Shown piece by piece: positions 8,735-19,626 of a stretch of 64,000 nucleotides of DNA (position 1 is its first letter; every line of letters starts with the position of its first letter). The notes beneath the pieces were generated by a model. The model worked only from the letters and a program-made list of their open reading frames with translations. It had not been told where the DNA came from and made no database searches. The DNA is from Paenibacillus sp. UNC499MF (GTDB lineage: Bacteria > Bacillota > Bacilli > Paenibacillales > NBRC-103111), in NCBI RefSeq assembly GCF_900107975.1, contig NZ_FNVF01000009.1:1-64000 (forward strand). Direction: 5' to 3'. Made by a program: the position numbers and the translations under genes.

Positions 8735-9193
8735 ATGTATGAGCGTTTGGCAGACAAACTGAAAACAACCTCCGCTTTAAAATGGTTTCCTGGCCACGGT
8801 GCGGAAGAGAGCTGGATAACGGAATTGGAAGAGGAGTTAGGATTCAGGCTGCCTCCGTCTTACCGCTGGTGGCTAACCCGCTACGGAAATGCCGGGTTGG
8901 GCGGCGGACATATTCTAACGGTCACATCTCCGGAGCACAGGGAGTATGACGACAGCGACATTCTTTATATACATAGGCTCAACCAAGCGGAGGAGTGGCT
9001 GGTAAGCCGGTTTCCCCACAGGCTGGACTTGTTCGTTCCGGATAGCGACGAGCTTTACTATTTTGATACGTCTTCCAAAGATGAACACGGTGAATTCCCG
9101 ATTATGCGCTATGATCTCATGAATGACTTGATCGATACGTATGCTTTGACATTTGCGGAATTTTTAGAACAGTTGATCGATGAACGTTCTTAA
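8735..9193 (+). CDS. SMI1/KNR4 (SUKH) domain protein
   Basis: About 152 acidic residues matching the SUKH fold: 'ITELEEELGFRLPPSYRWWLTRYGNAG' is the hallmark N-terminal helix and 'lPpsYrwwL' turn, followed by 'DSDELYYFDTSSKDEHGEFPI'. SUKH proteins often act as immunity proteins against polymorphic or contact-dependent toxins, but single copies also occur with no toxin. No toxin gene is visible nearby, so an orphan immunity role is only a suggestion. GAGAGG at 8720-8725 fits the ATG at 8735 better than the in-frame ATG at 8726. Confidence 0.85.
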   Translation: MYERLADKLKTTSALKWFPGHGAEESWITELEEELGFRLPPSYRWWLTRYGNAGLGGGHILTVTSPEHREYDDSDILYIHRLNQAEEWLVSRFPHRLDLFVPDSDELYYFDTSSKDEHGEFPIMRYDLMNDLIDTYALTFAEFLEQLIDERS

Positions 9194-9454
9194 CTTAGAA
9201 CACATCCTTCAATCGCCGCTTGAATGTTCAAGGGCCGGGTGTGGAGCGAAACTCTTCAACTGCCGAGTGCCAGATCGTAGTGGGTAGTTGAACACTGTTT
9301 GTTTGCCGGAACACGACTGAATTTATAATAAAGTTGAGGAGGCTGCCGGGTGACGGCTGTCTTTTCTTACAAGTCTGATTGAAGACGCAGCATGACGCTA
9401 ACTCCATAAGCGGGCCAAAAAATTGTGAAGAATCGAGATGGAATAATTTTAAGC

Positions 9455-9481
9455 GAACTATGTTCTTTACGAACAGTGTTC
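9455..9481. promoter_or_regulatory. Tandem operator pair (GAAC-N3-GTTC, twice)
   Basis: GAACTATGTTC (9455-9465) and GAACAGTGTTC (9471-9481) are two inverted repeats of the same form with starts 16 bases apart. The second lies exactly between -35 and -10 of the promoter at 9466-9494. The same pair recurs at 9595-9621. The likely binder is the TetR-family protein encoded at 10926. Confidence 0.7.
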
Positions 9482-9494
9482 GTTGTGGTATAAA
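9466..9494 (+). promoter_or_regulatory. Promoter upstream of the TetX-like gene
   Basis: TTTACG (9466-9471), a 17-base spacer, TATAAA (9489-9494). An operator half of the tandem pair fills the spacer, so a bound repressor would block RNA polymerase. The leader to the start codon would be about 190 bases and contains the second operator pair. Confidence 0.55.
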
Positions 9495-9593
9495 TAAAAG
9501 GTGCTCATTAACGCTCACTAAACCAACTTTGAGCAAAATATCTCTTGATCAAGTCTGGACTCCAAGAGACGAAGGGTGTTCTGCCGCTTAAAA

Positions 9594-9622
9594 CGAACAC
9601 CGTTCTTAAAGGACGGTGTTCG
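9594..9622. promoter_or_regulatory. Second tandem operator pair
   Basis: CGAACACCGT (9594-9603) is the exact inverse of ACGGTGTTCG (9613-9622). Seen another way, GAACACCGTTC (9595-9605) and GGACGGTGTTC (9611-9621) are two GAAC-N3-GTTC-like sites with starts 16 bases apart, repeating the arrangement at 9455-9481. It lies about 70 bases before the monooxygenase start. Confidence 0.7.
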
Positions 9623-9690
9623 TAAATACGCTGTTTTCATCTTTATCACATTCTTATTACACATAAAATTACCCAAAGGAGTTGTTCACG

Positions 9691-10869
9691 ATGACCTTAA
9701 CTATTGCGAAAGAACAACGGCGTATCGCCATTATCGGAGGCGGCCCAGGCGGCCTTACGCTAGCGCTCATTCTTCAGAAACACGGCATTCCATCCGTCAT
9801 TTATGAGCGGGAGCAAGAAGACAAGAGCCATGAGCGCGGCGGTTCGCTGGACATTCACGAGGAATCCGGGCAGCAGGCGCTCAAGGAAGCCGGACTATAT
9901 GAGGCGTTTCAACGGCTGGCAAGATATGAAGGGGAAGATTTCCGGCTTTTCGACAAGACGGGAAGATGCTACATGGATGAAGTGGTTGAAGAGGATGTGC
10001 AAGGAGAGCGGCCGGAGATCGACCGCGGCGAGCTCTGCGATTTGCTCTTAAGCAAATTGGATCCGTCGACCATCCGATACGGGTATAAGCTCGATAAGGC
10101 TGTTTCTCTCGCCGGCGGCATGACCGAGCTGCATTTCGAGAACGGGTTCGTCGATAAGGTACATCTTGTGATCGGGGCGGACGGCACCTTCTCCCGTGTT
10201 CGTCCGCTGCTTTCGGATACGGATGTGGACTATACGGGCCTGACGATGTTCGAGCTAAATGTAACGGACGCGGCGAACCGCTATCCGGATCTGGCCGCAT
10301 TCAACAGGCGCGGCAAGATGTTTGCGCTGGACGATAACATGGGCATCCTGGCCCAGCTTAACGGCAGCGGACGGATTAAGGTATATGTGAGCCTGAAGGC
10401 CGAGCGGGAATGGCTGGAAGCAAGCGGTATCACGGCCGATCAGCCCCAGGAAGCGAAGGCACAGCTGCTTGGACTGATTCAGGATTGGGAGGGAGAACTG
10501 CAGAATTATATCCGCTATGCGGATGATGCCGTTCTACCAAGACGGATCTACATGCTGCCGGCCGGCTTCAAGTGGAAGCGTAATTCCGGGGTCACGCTGA
10601 TCGGCGACGCCGCCCACGTCATGTCACCGTTCGCCGGCGAAGGCGTCAATCTGGCGATGCAGGACGCGATGGAGCTTGCCCTTGCAATCGTGCGGCATGA
10701 GGGCAACACGGCAAAGGCAATCGAGGAATACGAGGAGAAGATGTATGCCTATTCTTCGGAAAAGGCGCGGGAGTCGTACGATAATCTCGTTCTGTGCTTC
10801 TCGGATAATGCCGCTCCGAAGTTTGCCGAGCTGATGAATTTCTATCACGGGCAGCACGATGGAGCTTAA
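9691..10869 (+). CDS. TetX-like FAD-dependent monooxygenase
   Basis: 392 residues of class A flavoprotein monooxygenase: the Rossmann FAD motif 'IAIIGGGPGGLTLALIL' at about 9-25, the middle 'VIGADGTFSRVRP' (DG motif), and the C-terminal 'LIGDAAHVMSPFAGEGVNLA' (GD motif contacting FAD and NADPH). The 'ERGGSLDIHEESGQQAL' region is the type seen in TetX-like tetracycline-inactivating enzymes and relatives. It may oxidise a drug or an aromatic compound; tetracycline activity is not assured. AAAGGAG at 9675-9681 sets the ATG at 9691 as start. The TetR gene follows after 56 bases and the paired operators lie upstream, suggesting an inducible detoxification unit. Confidence 0.85.
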   Translation: MTLTIAKEQRRIAIIGGGPGGLTLALILQKHGIPSVIYEREQEDKSHERGGSLDIHEESGQQALKEAGLYEAFQRLARYEGEDFRLFDKTGRCYMDEVVEEDVQGERPEIDRGELCDLLLSKLDPSTIRYGYKLDKAVSLAGGMTELHFENGFVDKVHLVIGADGTFSRVRPLLSDTDVDYTGLTMFELNVTDAANRYPDLAAFNRRGKMFALDDNMGILAQLNGSGRIKVYVSLKAEREWLEASGITADQPQEAKAQLLGLIQDWEGELQNYIRYADDAVLPRRIYMLPAGFKWKRNSGVTLIGDAAHVMSPFAGEGVNLAMQDAMELALAIVRHEGNTAKAIEEYEEKMYAYSSEKARESYDNLVLCFSDNAAPKFAELMNFYHGQHDGA

Positions 10870-10925
10870 ACGTCCCTGCATACCGGATTTACTATTTTCT
10901 CTCGGTATGATATAAGGAAATTATG

Positions 10926-11618
10926 ATGAAACAACCTAATCGTGTAATTGTCAGCCGCCGGGCTCGTCCGGCCAAAGAACCGCTCAGTCATGAGCTGATT
11001 GTGAAGACAGCCTATGAGCTGTTGAAAAAGGAAGGCATCTCGGGCATGAGCATGCGAAAGGTGGCCAAAGCGCTGGATACGGGACCTTCCTCGCTCTATG
11101 TATACGTGAAAAATTTGCAGGAGTTGAGCTCGTATGTGCTGGACCATGGCCTTGGCGAGCTCGTCCTGCCGGAGCTTACGGATGGCGATTGGAAGGAGCA
11201 GCTGTTCGGGGCGTTGGATTCGTATGCGATGCTGCTGATCGAGCAGCCCGGGCTTGCCGAGCTGTCGTTTCAGGCGATTCCGATCGGGACTCATGCCTTC
11301 CGGCTGAACGAACACTTGCTTGCCGTCCTGCACAAAGGCGGGATCACGTCCGTATCCGCGGCATGGGGAATGGATCTGTTATTGCTGTACGTTTCCTCCG
11401 TCGCCTTCGAGCAGGCGGCAAGGTCCAAGCACGGCGAAGAGCATATGGCGGCCATCCGGCATTCCTACCAGGCTTCGGACCCGGTCCGTTTTCCGCTCAT
11501 TAACAGTCTGAAGGAGGAATTGTTCTCCGGGGACACCGTTTCCAAGGAACGGTTCTATTGGGGAATGGAAGTAATCGTGAACGGCCTTGTACAGGCCAAC
11601 GGCTTGCAGCGGAGTTAA
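10926..11618 (+). CDS. TetR-family repressor (TetR class with C-terminal ligand domain)
   Basis: About 230 residues. The N-terminal HTH is clear: 'IVKTAYELLKKEGISGMSMR' then 'KVAKALDTGPSSLYVYVKNL', the form found in TetR proper and relatives. The rest is a helical ligand-binding and dimer domain. Two adjacent ATG codons exist (10923, 10926); AAGGA at 10914-10918 fits the second. It lies downstream of the TetX-like gene in the same direction. The GAAC-N3-GTTC operator pairs upstream of that gene are its probable binding sites, making a feedback loop, although no footprint evidence exists. A terminator follows at 11638. Confidence 0.85.
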   Translation: MKQPNRVIVSRRARPAKEPLSHELIVKTAYELLKKEGISGMSMRKVAKALDTGPSSLYVYVKNLQELSSYVLDHGLGELVLPELTDGDWKEQLFGALDSYAMLLIEQPGLAELSFQAIPIGTHAFRLNEHLLAVLHKGGITSVSAAWGMDLLLLYVSSVAFEQAARSKHGEEHMAAIRHSYQASDPVRFPLINSLKEELFSGDTVSKERFYWGMEVIVNGLVQANGLQRS

Positions 11619-11637
11619 ATCAACCACATCTGAAGAG

Positions 11638-11668
11638 GGACAGCCCACTTTAACGGGTCTGTCCTTTT
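11638..11668 (+). terminator. Terminator of the monooxygenase-TetR unit
   Basis: GGACAG-CCC pairs with GGG-T-CTGTCC (one bulged base) around an ACTTTAAC loop, followed by TTTT. It is 20 bases after the TetR stop codon. Confidence 0.75.
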
Positions 11669-11696
11669 CACATTGTTGTCAGCGGGAAAATCAAAA

Positions 11697-11724
11697 AAGA
11701 ACCTGATAAAATTATCAGGTTCTT
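11697..11724. promoter_or_regulatory. 28-bp palindrome just upstream of the rph promoter
   Basis: AAGAACCTGATAA (11697-11709) and TTATCAGGTTCTT (11712-11724) form a perfect 13-bp inverted repeat with a 2-base centre, ending five bases before the -35 box at 11730. It may be an operator for induction of rifamycin phosphotransferase, or a second terminator since TCTTTAATCTT follows. Its tightness and position favour a regulatory site. Confidence 0.55.
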
Positions 11725-11729
11725 TAATC

Positions 11730-11758
11730 TTGCATATAAATAGGCGCGATGATATAAT
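11730..11758 (+). promoter_or_regulatory. Sigma-A promoter of rph
   Basis: TTGCAT (11730-11735), a 17-base spacer, TATAAT (11753-11758). Expected transcript start is near 11765, giving a leader of about 115 bases before the ATG at 11879. Confidence 0.75.
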
Positions 11759-11866
11759 CAGATCACGACTTTTTAATTTTATATAGGCATATGTGTTACA
11801 TCTTATACTTTAAGTATACCGTACCGGTGAACTCTTGTCAAATGTTTTTCTCAATTTAACGGTTAG

Positions 11867-14491
<2,625 letters not shown>

Positions 14492-14580
14492 GGCAGGCGT
14501 TAGTTTAATGACGCAGACGACCACGCCGAAAGCAGTTTAATGATTTCCTGGTCGCGCTGCAGCAGGTTCCTAATAACGAA

Positions 14581-14609
14581 CCGTTCCCTGATAAGGGAAC
14601 GGTTTTTTT
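14581..14609 (+). terminator. Terminator of rph
   Basis: CCGTTCCC (14581-14588) pairs with GGGAACGG (14595-14602) around a short loop, followed by TTTTTTT. It separates rph from the convergent MetX-like gene. Confidence 0.88.
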
Positions 14610-14625
14610 CATCTAAAGTCATCAT

Positions 14626-15633
14626 TCACTGTAAAAATTGTTTCAAATGGTTGTCGATTACGAACGAATCCGGTTCATTGGCTCCGATCCCGAAACAGTG
14701 GCCCCACTTGGATTCGACAGGGAGGAAAACCGCGTTCGGCATATGCTTTACTTCCCAGGAGTTGTCCCCGGGAGGAAAGAAGAGATCGGTCGAACCAGGC
14801 ATAACAAGGGCACGGGCGGTGATTCGGCTCAATGCTTGTTTAAAATTTCCGTTGTCTGCAGGAGTGGCGCTAATATCCCCGTGTATTCCTGTGCGGAGCA
14901 TGGCAACCAAGTCGTTCGCATCGAAAGAAAAGAACACTTTATCCCAGTAGTTCTCCAGGTAAGACTTCAACGTGGGGTATCCCTCCGCTTGATAAAGCTG
15001 CTCCGAATAATAGGCCTGAGAGAATCCCCAAGGAGCGTAAGCTCGTCCCATTGCGGCAAGTCCTGCGGCGGGCTGACGGGTATAAAATCCGTCCTCCCAA
15101 ACGGAGTCGGCTTGCAAGGCGGCGATCAGCGACTCAAAAACCGCTTGAGCATGCGGTCTGGTCTTTGCCGTTCCGCCGAACGGCGCAATTCGTTCCACCA
15201 TCTCCGGATAGCTTGCGCCCCATTGAAAAGTTTGCAGCGCCCCGAGCGACCAGCCTACGACTAAAGCAAGCTTCGTAATGCCGAATTTCTCAGTCACAAG
15301 CCGGTGCTGCAGCCGGACGTTATCGTAAATGGTGACGAGAGGGAAATTCGCCCTGTCACAAGGAGCCGGTGTATTGCTCGGAGAGGAGGAAAGGCCGTTC
15401 CCCAGCATATTAGGCACAATAATAAAATAGTGGTCGGGATCAAGCGCTTTGCCTGGTCCGATTAACCACTCGTTATCGTTATGCAGGCCCGCAAACCAGG
15501 TCGGATAGACAATCGCATTGCTTTTGGCGGTATTTAAGGTTCCGTAGGTTTTATAGGCAAGAAAGGCTTGGGGCAGCGTGCGGCCCGATTGCAGCTCGAC
15601 GTCTCCGAGCGGATAAATTTCGTAGTCTTTCAT
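14626..15633 (-). CDS. MetX-like alpha/beta hydrolase (homoserine acetyltransferase family)
   Basis: 335 residues with the homoserine O-acetyltransferase/alpha-beta hydrolase layout: 'AFLAYKTYGTLN' near the start, the oxyanion region 'IIVPNMLGNGLSSSPSN', the nucleophile elbow VVGWSLGALQ (Ser129), the acid in 'PGSTDLFFPPGD' and the terminal 'WGHCFGIG' His. True MetX enzymes usually carry GGSMGG at the elbow and a more conserved 'GPGK' region; GWSLGA suggests a paralogue acting as an esterase or acyltransferase on another substrate. It is divergent from a LysR gene, its probable regulator, with 131 bases between them. Confidence 0.8.
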   Translation of the reverse strand: MKDYEIYPLGDVELQSGRTLPQAFLAYKTYGTLNTAKSNAIVYPTWFAGLHNDNEWLIGPGKALDPDHYFIIVPNMLGNGLSSSPSNTPAPCDRANFPLVTIYDNVRLQHRLVTEKFGITKLALVVGWSLGALQTFQWGASYPEMVERIAPFGGTAKTRPHAQAVFESLIAALQADSVWEDGFYTRQPAAGLAAMGRAYAPWGFSQAYYSEQLYQAEGYPTLKSYLENYWDKVFFSFDANDLVAMLRTGIHGDISATPADNGNFKQALSRITARALVMPGSTDLFFPPGDNSWEVKHMPNAVFLPVESKWGHCFGIGANEPDSFVIDNHLKQFLQ

Positions 15634-15703
15634 GATCCGATTCTCCTCGTCTACAAGTTTTGGGGTGAAGCTTGATTTTTACTCTACGATAGGATTAGTA
15701 TCA

Positions 15704-15725
15704 AATCAACGAAACGTTTTTGATT
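15704..15725. promoter_or_regulatory. Possible LysR binding site between divergent genes
   Basis: AATCAA (15704-15709) and TTGATT (15720-15725) form an inverted repeat with a 10-base centre in the space between the MetX-like gene and the LysR gene. The layout suits a LysR box but is not a strict T-N11-A site, so this is a suggestion. Confidence 0.35.
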
Positions 15726-15764
15726 GTAATGTTCATTTATTTTGAATGAAGAGGTGCCTTTCCT

Positions 15765-16658
15765 ATGGAAATCCGCCAGCTGAAAACCTTTTGGACGCTT
15801 GCGTCCACCCGGAGTTTTAGCCGCACTGCCGAATCACTGAACTATGTTCCGTCTACGGTAACGATGCAGATCAAAGCTTTAGAGGAGGAACTCGGAGTTA
15901 AGCTGCTGGACCGCCTGGGCAAAACCGTTGTGTTAACCGACGCAGGCTTCCAGTTTTTACCGTATGCCGGCAAAATTTTAAATGATGTGGAAGAGGCCCG
16001 GCATGTCTCAAGTCAGAGCGGGGAGTTGACCGGTACCGTTATCATCGGCGCGGACGAAGTGCTCTGTACGTATCGGCTGCCCGCGCTGCTCCGGCTTTTT
16101 CGCGAACGTTATCCGCATGTTCGTCTGTTATTCCGGCCCTTCTCCAGTGACAATTTGAAACAAAGCCTGCGGGACGGAAATGCGGATGTGGTTTTTATGC
16201 TGGATGAACCTTCCGTATCTGTGGATCTGCATACGGAGCCTTTGCTGGAAGAACCCTTCCTTATGGTAGTTTCCCCCGATCATCCTTTAGCTTCGCGATC
16301 AGCATTAAGCATAGACGATTTTCACGGAGAGCATGTTCTGTTAAGCGAGAAGGGCTGCTCATACCGCGCGTATTTCTATCGCACCTTGTTGAAAAAAGGG
16401 GCCGACAGCTTGACCGAGCTGGAGTTTAACAGTGCGGAAGCCATTAAACAATGCGCAATGACGGGGCTCGGCATTGCCCTGCTGCCTGAAATGGTGATCA
16501 AGGGAGAAGTGGAGCGGGGGGAGCTGACCGTTTTGCCATGGGATTTGTCTGAAATACGATTTGCTACTCAAATGTTATGGCATCAGGAGAAATGGGTTTC
16601 CCCCTCATTTAAAGCCTTTATCGAATTGGCTAGAAATGTGTTGAAGACCGGCTCATGA
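15765..16658 (+). CDS. LysR-family transcriptional regulator
   Basis: 297 residues: N-terminal winged HTH (about 1-60, 'MEIRQLKTFWTLASTRSFSR' then 'AESLNYVPSTVTMQIKALEE') and a C-terminal periplasmic-binding-like effector domain (about 88-290, 'GTVIIGADEVLCTYRLP', 'GLGIALLPE'). Length is normal. It is divergent from the MetX-like hydrolase gene, the standard arrangement in which a LysR protein controls its neighbour and itself; the inverted repeat at 15704 is a candidate site. The effector is unknown. Confidence 0.9.
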   Translation: MEIRQLKTFWTLASTRSFSRTAESLNYVPSTVTMQIKALEEELGVKLLDRLGKTVVLTDAGFQFLPYAGKILNDVEEARHVSSQSGELTGTVIIGADEVLCTYRLPALLRLFRERYPHVRLLFRPFSSDNLKQSLRDGNADVVFMLDEPSVSVDLHTEPLLEEPFLMVVSPDHPLASRSALSIDDFHGEHVLLSEKGCSYRAYFYRTLLKKGADSLTELEFNSAEAIKQCAMTGLGIALLPEMVIKGEVERGELTVLPWDLSEIRFATQMLWHQEKWVSPSFKAFIELARNVLKTGS

Positions 16659-16832
16659 GATGTTTTCTCAAAAAGCTTGAATGAGGCATGCACAAGTAAC
16701 TTCCAGCAGCCAACAATTGCGACGAGCAAGGAATTAAGGCCGTTCGATAGGGTGCGAAAGGCTTATTGATGTTTCACTTGTTGATTTGGTATAAGACTAG
16801 AATACAAGCATGAAGTATTGGAGAAGATGACG

Positions 16833-17783
16833 ATGGCAAATATTCACGATATTGCTAAGCGTGCAGGAGTATCCGTATCGACCGTATCACGTGTGTTGAA
16901 TCACAATCCTTATGTATCGGAATCGAAGCGGGCAGCCGTACAGCGTGTCATTGAAGAATTGGACTATACGCCAAACCGCTCAGCTGTCGATTTAATCCGC
17001 AGGGAAACAAGAAGTATAGGCGTGATCATGCCGTACAACAACAATCAGGCTTTTGATCAACTGCTTCACGGCGTGCTTAATGGATCGGTTGAGCGGGATT
17101 ATACCGTAACGGTTCTGCCTACTAAATATGATGCGGTTAAAGAACTGGACTGCCTGAACATGTTGAAGAAAAAACAACTGGATAGCATCATTATCGCCTC
17201 CCGTTCGAACGCTTGGGATGCCATTATACCGTACACGAAGTACGGGACGATCATAGCATGTGAGTTTACGGATCACCCCGAAATCGGCTGTGCTTATATA
17301 GATCGATATGGATCTTACGTGGAGACGTTTCAATTGCTAAAGAATAAAGGACATTCACGAGTCGCCTTTACGACAGCAAGAGGAGAAGAGAGCAATAGTA
17401 CTCAATTGACGTTAAAAGCATATCGGCAAGTATTTGGCGATTTCCTGCCGGAGTACCATATCAGGGATTGTTACGGCATTGACGACGGGGTAAGAGCGGC
17501 ACAATGCCTGCTTCATTCGGATCGTAGACCTACTGCCGTTTATGCGAACGGCGATGAGGTAGCGGCGGGTATTTATCAGTATGCAAGGAGTATAGAATTG
17601 GCTGTACCGGACGACCTGGCAATCATCGGCCAAGAGAATCAGCCCATTGGAATCGGATTACAGCTGTCTACGGTGAATCATCAATTGGTGAAGGTCGGGG
17701 AACAAGCTTTTTATCTTGCGATTGAGAAATCGAAAGCGAAGATAGAGATTCCTTATCATATCCTTGTACGTCAATCCATATAG
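16833..17783 (+). CDS. LacI-family transcriptional regulator
   Basis: About 316 residues with the canonical LacI HTH at the N-terminus ('ANIHDIAKRAGVSVSTVSRV', hinge 'LDYTPNRSAVDLIRR') and a sugar-binding-like effector domain ('SIGVIMPYNNNQAFDQLLHG', 'DSIIIASRS', 'ALYANGDE'-like 'AVYANGDEVAAGIYQYA', 'DLAIIGQEN'). GGAGAAG at 16820-16826 supports the ATG at 16833; an in-frame TTG at 16818 overlaps this site. The HAD phosphatase gene follows after 80 bases and may be co-transcribed. No sugar transporter is nearby, so the inducer and regulon are unknown. Confidence 0.9.
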   Translation: MANIHDIAKRAGVSVSTVSRVLNHNPYVSESKRAAVQRVIEELDYTPNRSAVDLIRRETRSIGVIMPYNNNQAFDQLLHGVLNGSVERDYTVTVLPTKYDAVKELDCLNMLKKKQLDSIIIASRSNAWDAIIPYTKYGTIIACEFTDHPEIGCAYIDRYGSYVETFQLLKNKGHSRVAFTTARGEESNSTQLTLKAYRQVFGDFLPEYHIRDCYGIDDGVRAAQCLLHSDRRPTAVYANGDEVAAGIYQYARSIELAVPDDLAIIGQENQPIGIGLQLSTVNHQLVKVGEQAFYLAIEKSKAKIEIPYHILVRQSI

Positions 17784-17863
17784 CTGTTGACTTGAAATGG
17801 TTTTCATACTTTAGCATTGAAAGGGGAGCTCATCTCCAAGGATGCTGAAGGAGGATGGAAGTC

Positions 17864-18490
17864 ATGCATACGACCCTAATTTTTGATATTGACGGCACAT
17901 TGATCGATACAGAGCAAGCGGTGTTGGGATCTTTGCAGAAGCTGCTGAAAAAAAACTATGACCGGGAGATAAGCCGGCAAGATCTCGCCTTTGTGCTGGG
18001 AATTCCCGGAACTGTGTCCCTGCGTCAACTCGGTATTGACGATCTGGAATATGCGAATAAGTGCTGGAACGATTTTATGAGGGAATACCAGCATACTATT
18101 CATGTCTATGAGGGGATTCAGCCGCTGCTTGCTGAACTGAGGGAGCGCTCGGTTCTAACGGGGGTTGTGACGTCCAAAACCAAGCAAGAGTTTCTGGATG
18201 ACTTCGTTCCGTTCGGCCTCGTTCACGATCTCCCCTATGTCGTATGTGCAGATGATACGAAGCGGCATAAGCCCAATCCGGAACCTTTGTTAAAATTTCT
18301 GGAGATTTCAGGCGCAAAGGCCGAAGACTCCATTTATATCGGCGACACCGTTTATGATTATGAATGCGCCAGGGACGCCGGAGTTGACTTTGGATTAGCT
18401 CTGTGGGGATGCAAGCAGCCGGATGCTATTCCGGCTACATATAAGTTCGAGCATCCTGCAGATATTGTTGCCTTATTAAATCCCCAATAA
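17864..18490 (+). CDS. HAD-superfamily phosphatase (phosphoglycolate phosphatase-like)
   Basis: About 208 residues. HAD motif I DIDGTLIDT (the two catalytic Asp) is at residues 7-15, the alpha-helical cap follows (about 16-80), motif II is 'LTGVVTSKT', motif III Lys is in 'KRHKPNPEP', and motif IV is 'YIGDTVYDYECARDAGV'. This matches PpaX/Gph-type small-molecule phosphatases (pyrophosphate, phosphoglycolate or sugar phosphates). AAGGAGG at 17848-17854 fits the ATG at 17864, so the in-frame ATG at 17855 is not preferred. Possibly in one transcript with the LacI gene. Confidence 0.88.
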   Translation: MHTTLIFDIDGTLIDTEQAVLGSLQKLLKKNYDREISRQDLAFVLGIPGTVSLRQLGIDDLEYANKCWNDFMREYQHTIHVYEGIQPLLAELRERSVLTGVVTSKTKQEFLDDFVPFGLVHDLPYVVCADDTKRHKPNPEPLLKFLEISGAKAEDSIYIGDTVYDYECARDAGVDFGLALWGCKQPDAIPATYKFEHPADIVALLNPQ

Positions 18491-18749
18491 CTCAGTAAGA
18501 ACAGAGGCGAATGGACGGAAGGCATCATTTTAGAAAATAAGCCGCCAACCCGGCCTGCTTGCCTGACGAAAGCTCCTAATCCGCAACGACAAAAAGCGTT
18601 GGCCGGCCTGGGTCAGGGGGCGGCGATTAGCTTCAGGTACAGTCGTTCTCCACAGTTCTGCGATCTACGGTAATCCGCTGTGTACGGATATATTACAGTA
18701 AGTTCGGATCAATCTGCCAGGCAGGGCGCTTTTGTTAATCAAAAAAATT

Positions 18750-19307
18750 TTACAGACTTCTCTCTAACAAGGCCCCGACTTGTTTGGCCACGACATGCGG
18801 CGGATAAGGCATCCTGTTTCTTATCCACCATTCAATCACACCTACATAAGCGGTCCCGGCATACTGCAGCATAATATCTTCGCTTATCTCCGTATTTCTG
18901 CCGCTTTCTCTGTCAATCTCACCCCTGAATCCTTCCACAAAAGAAGCTAGAAGCCGGGTCCTGAAAGACGAGGGGGCCCCTTTAGCGTCTTTGCTCGCTA
19001 ACATGGTTGAAAAAAACAAAAAATTTTTCTCGAAATATTCAAAATAAGGAACAAGAGCTTCGCTCCAATCCATCTCGCATGCCCATTTATCCATCTCACC
19101 TAATTCATTTAAGTGAGTCTCTATGAGTTTATCCAACAAATCATATTTGTCCTGATAATGAAGGTAGAGGGTTCCCCGGTTAATGTTTGCCCGGTCGGCA
19201 ATATCCTGAATGGTGATGTCATCGAAGTTTTTTTCTGTCATTAACTCGATGACGGCTTTTTTTAATGCTTCTTGTGTTTTGAGAATTCTGCGATCCACTT
19301 TAGTCAT
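18750..19307 (-). CDS. TetR/AcrR-family regulator, divergent from alcohol dehydrogenase
   Basis: About 185 residues from the ATG at 19307. The HTH is 'KAVIELMTEKNFDDITIQDI' then 'ADRANINRGTLYLHYQDKYD'; the remainder is a helical effector domain ending 'VVAKQVGALLERSL'. The open frame extends upstream to 19460, but those 51 residues are unlike any TetR N-terminus and GGAG lies 10 bases before the 19307 ATG. It is divergent from the zinc alcohol dehydrogenase gene. Palindromes containing GTTGAT/ATCAAC between the genes are the likely operators, implying repression of itself and of the dehydrogenase operon. Confidence 0.87.
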   Translation of the reverse strand: MTKVDRRILKTQEALKKAVIELMTEKNFDDITIQDIADRANINRGTLYLHYQDKYDLLDKLIETHLNELGEMDKWACEMDWSEALVPYFEYFEKNFLFFSTMLASKDAKGAPSSFRTRLLASFVEGFRGEIDRESGRNTEISEDIMLQYAGTAYVGVIEWWIRNRMPYPPHVVAKQVGALLERSL

Positions 19308-19356
19308 AGAACGATAACTCCATTCTTTCCAAGATAATGAACAATTCCGGCTGCTG

Positions 19357-19372
19357 TGTTGATATATCAACA
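19357..19372. promoter_or_regulatory. Perfect palindromic operator, TetR side
   Basis: TGTTGATATATCAACA is a perfect 16-bp palindrome, 50 bases before the TetR start codon. A second GTTGAT/ATCAAC element occurs at 19431-19461 on the dehydrogenase side. Confidence 0.65.
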
Positions 19373-19428
19373 ATATGCGGCTTTTTAACCATTGATTATG
19401 ATTTGCTTCATTATATAATAATAGACAT

Positions 19429-19463
19429 AAGTTGATTAAACAATGCAATTCGTTTATCAACTT
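19429..19463. promoter_or_regulatory. Second inverted repeat in the TetR/ADH intergenic region
   Basis: AAGTTGATTAAAC (19429-19441) and GTTTATCAACTT (19452-19463) pair with one bulged base and share GTTGAT/ATCAAC with the palindrome at 19357. A T-run follows, so it could also act as a hairpin; the shared core favours an operator. Confidence 0.5.
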
Positions 19464-19626
19464 CGGTTTTTTTTGTTAACGGCATTAATTAATCCATACA
19501 GGTTTACCGAATCGAGGAGAGGAAGTGTGACGGAGCGTCTAACGTCCGCATTCTGTCTCGCTTGCTTAGGAGGACGCTTAAGCAATTACACGCCCCACAA
19601 AATCTATCATTCATTGGAGGATATAT

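Noticed and set aside
9455-9622. LexA (SOS) boxes
   Set aside because: Bacillus-type LexA boxes need GAAC-N4-GTTC. All sites here have three central bases and stand beside a TetR gene, so LexA is unlikely.
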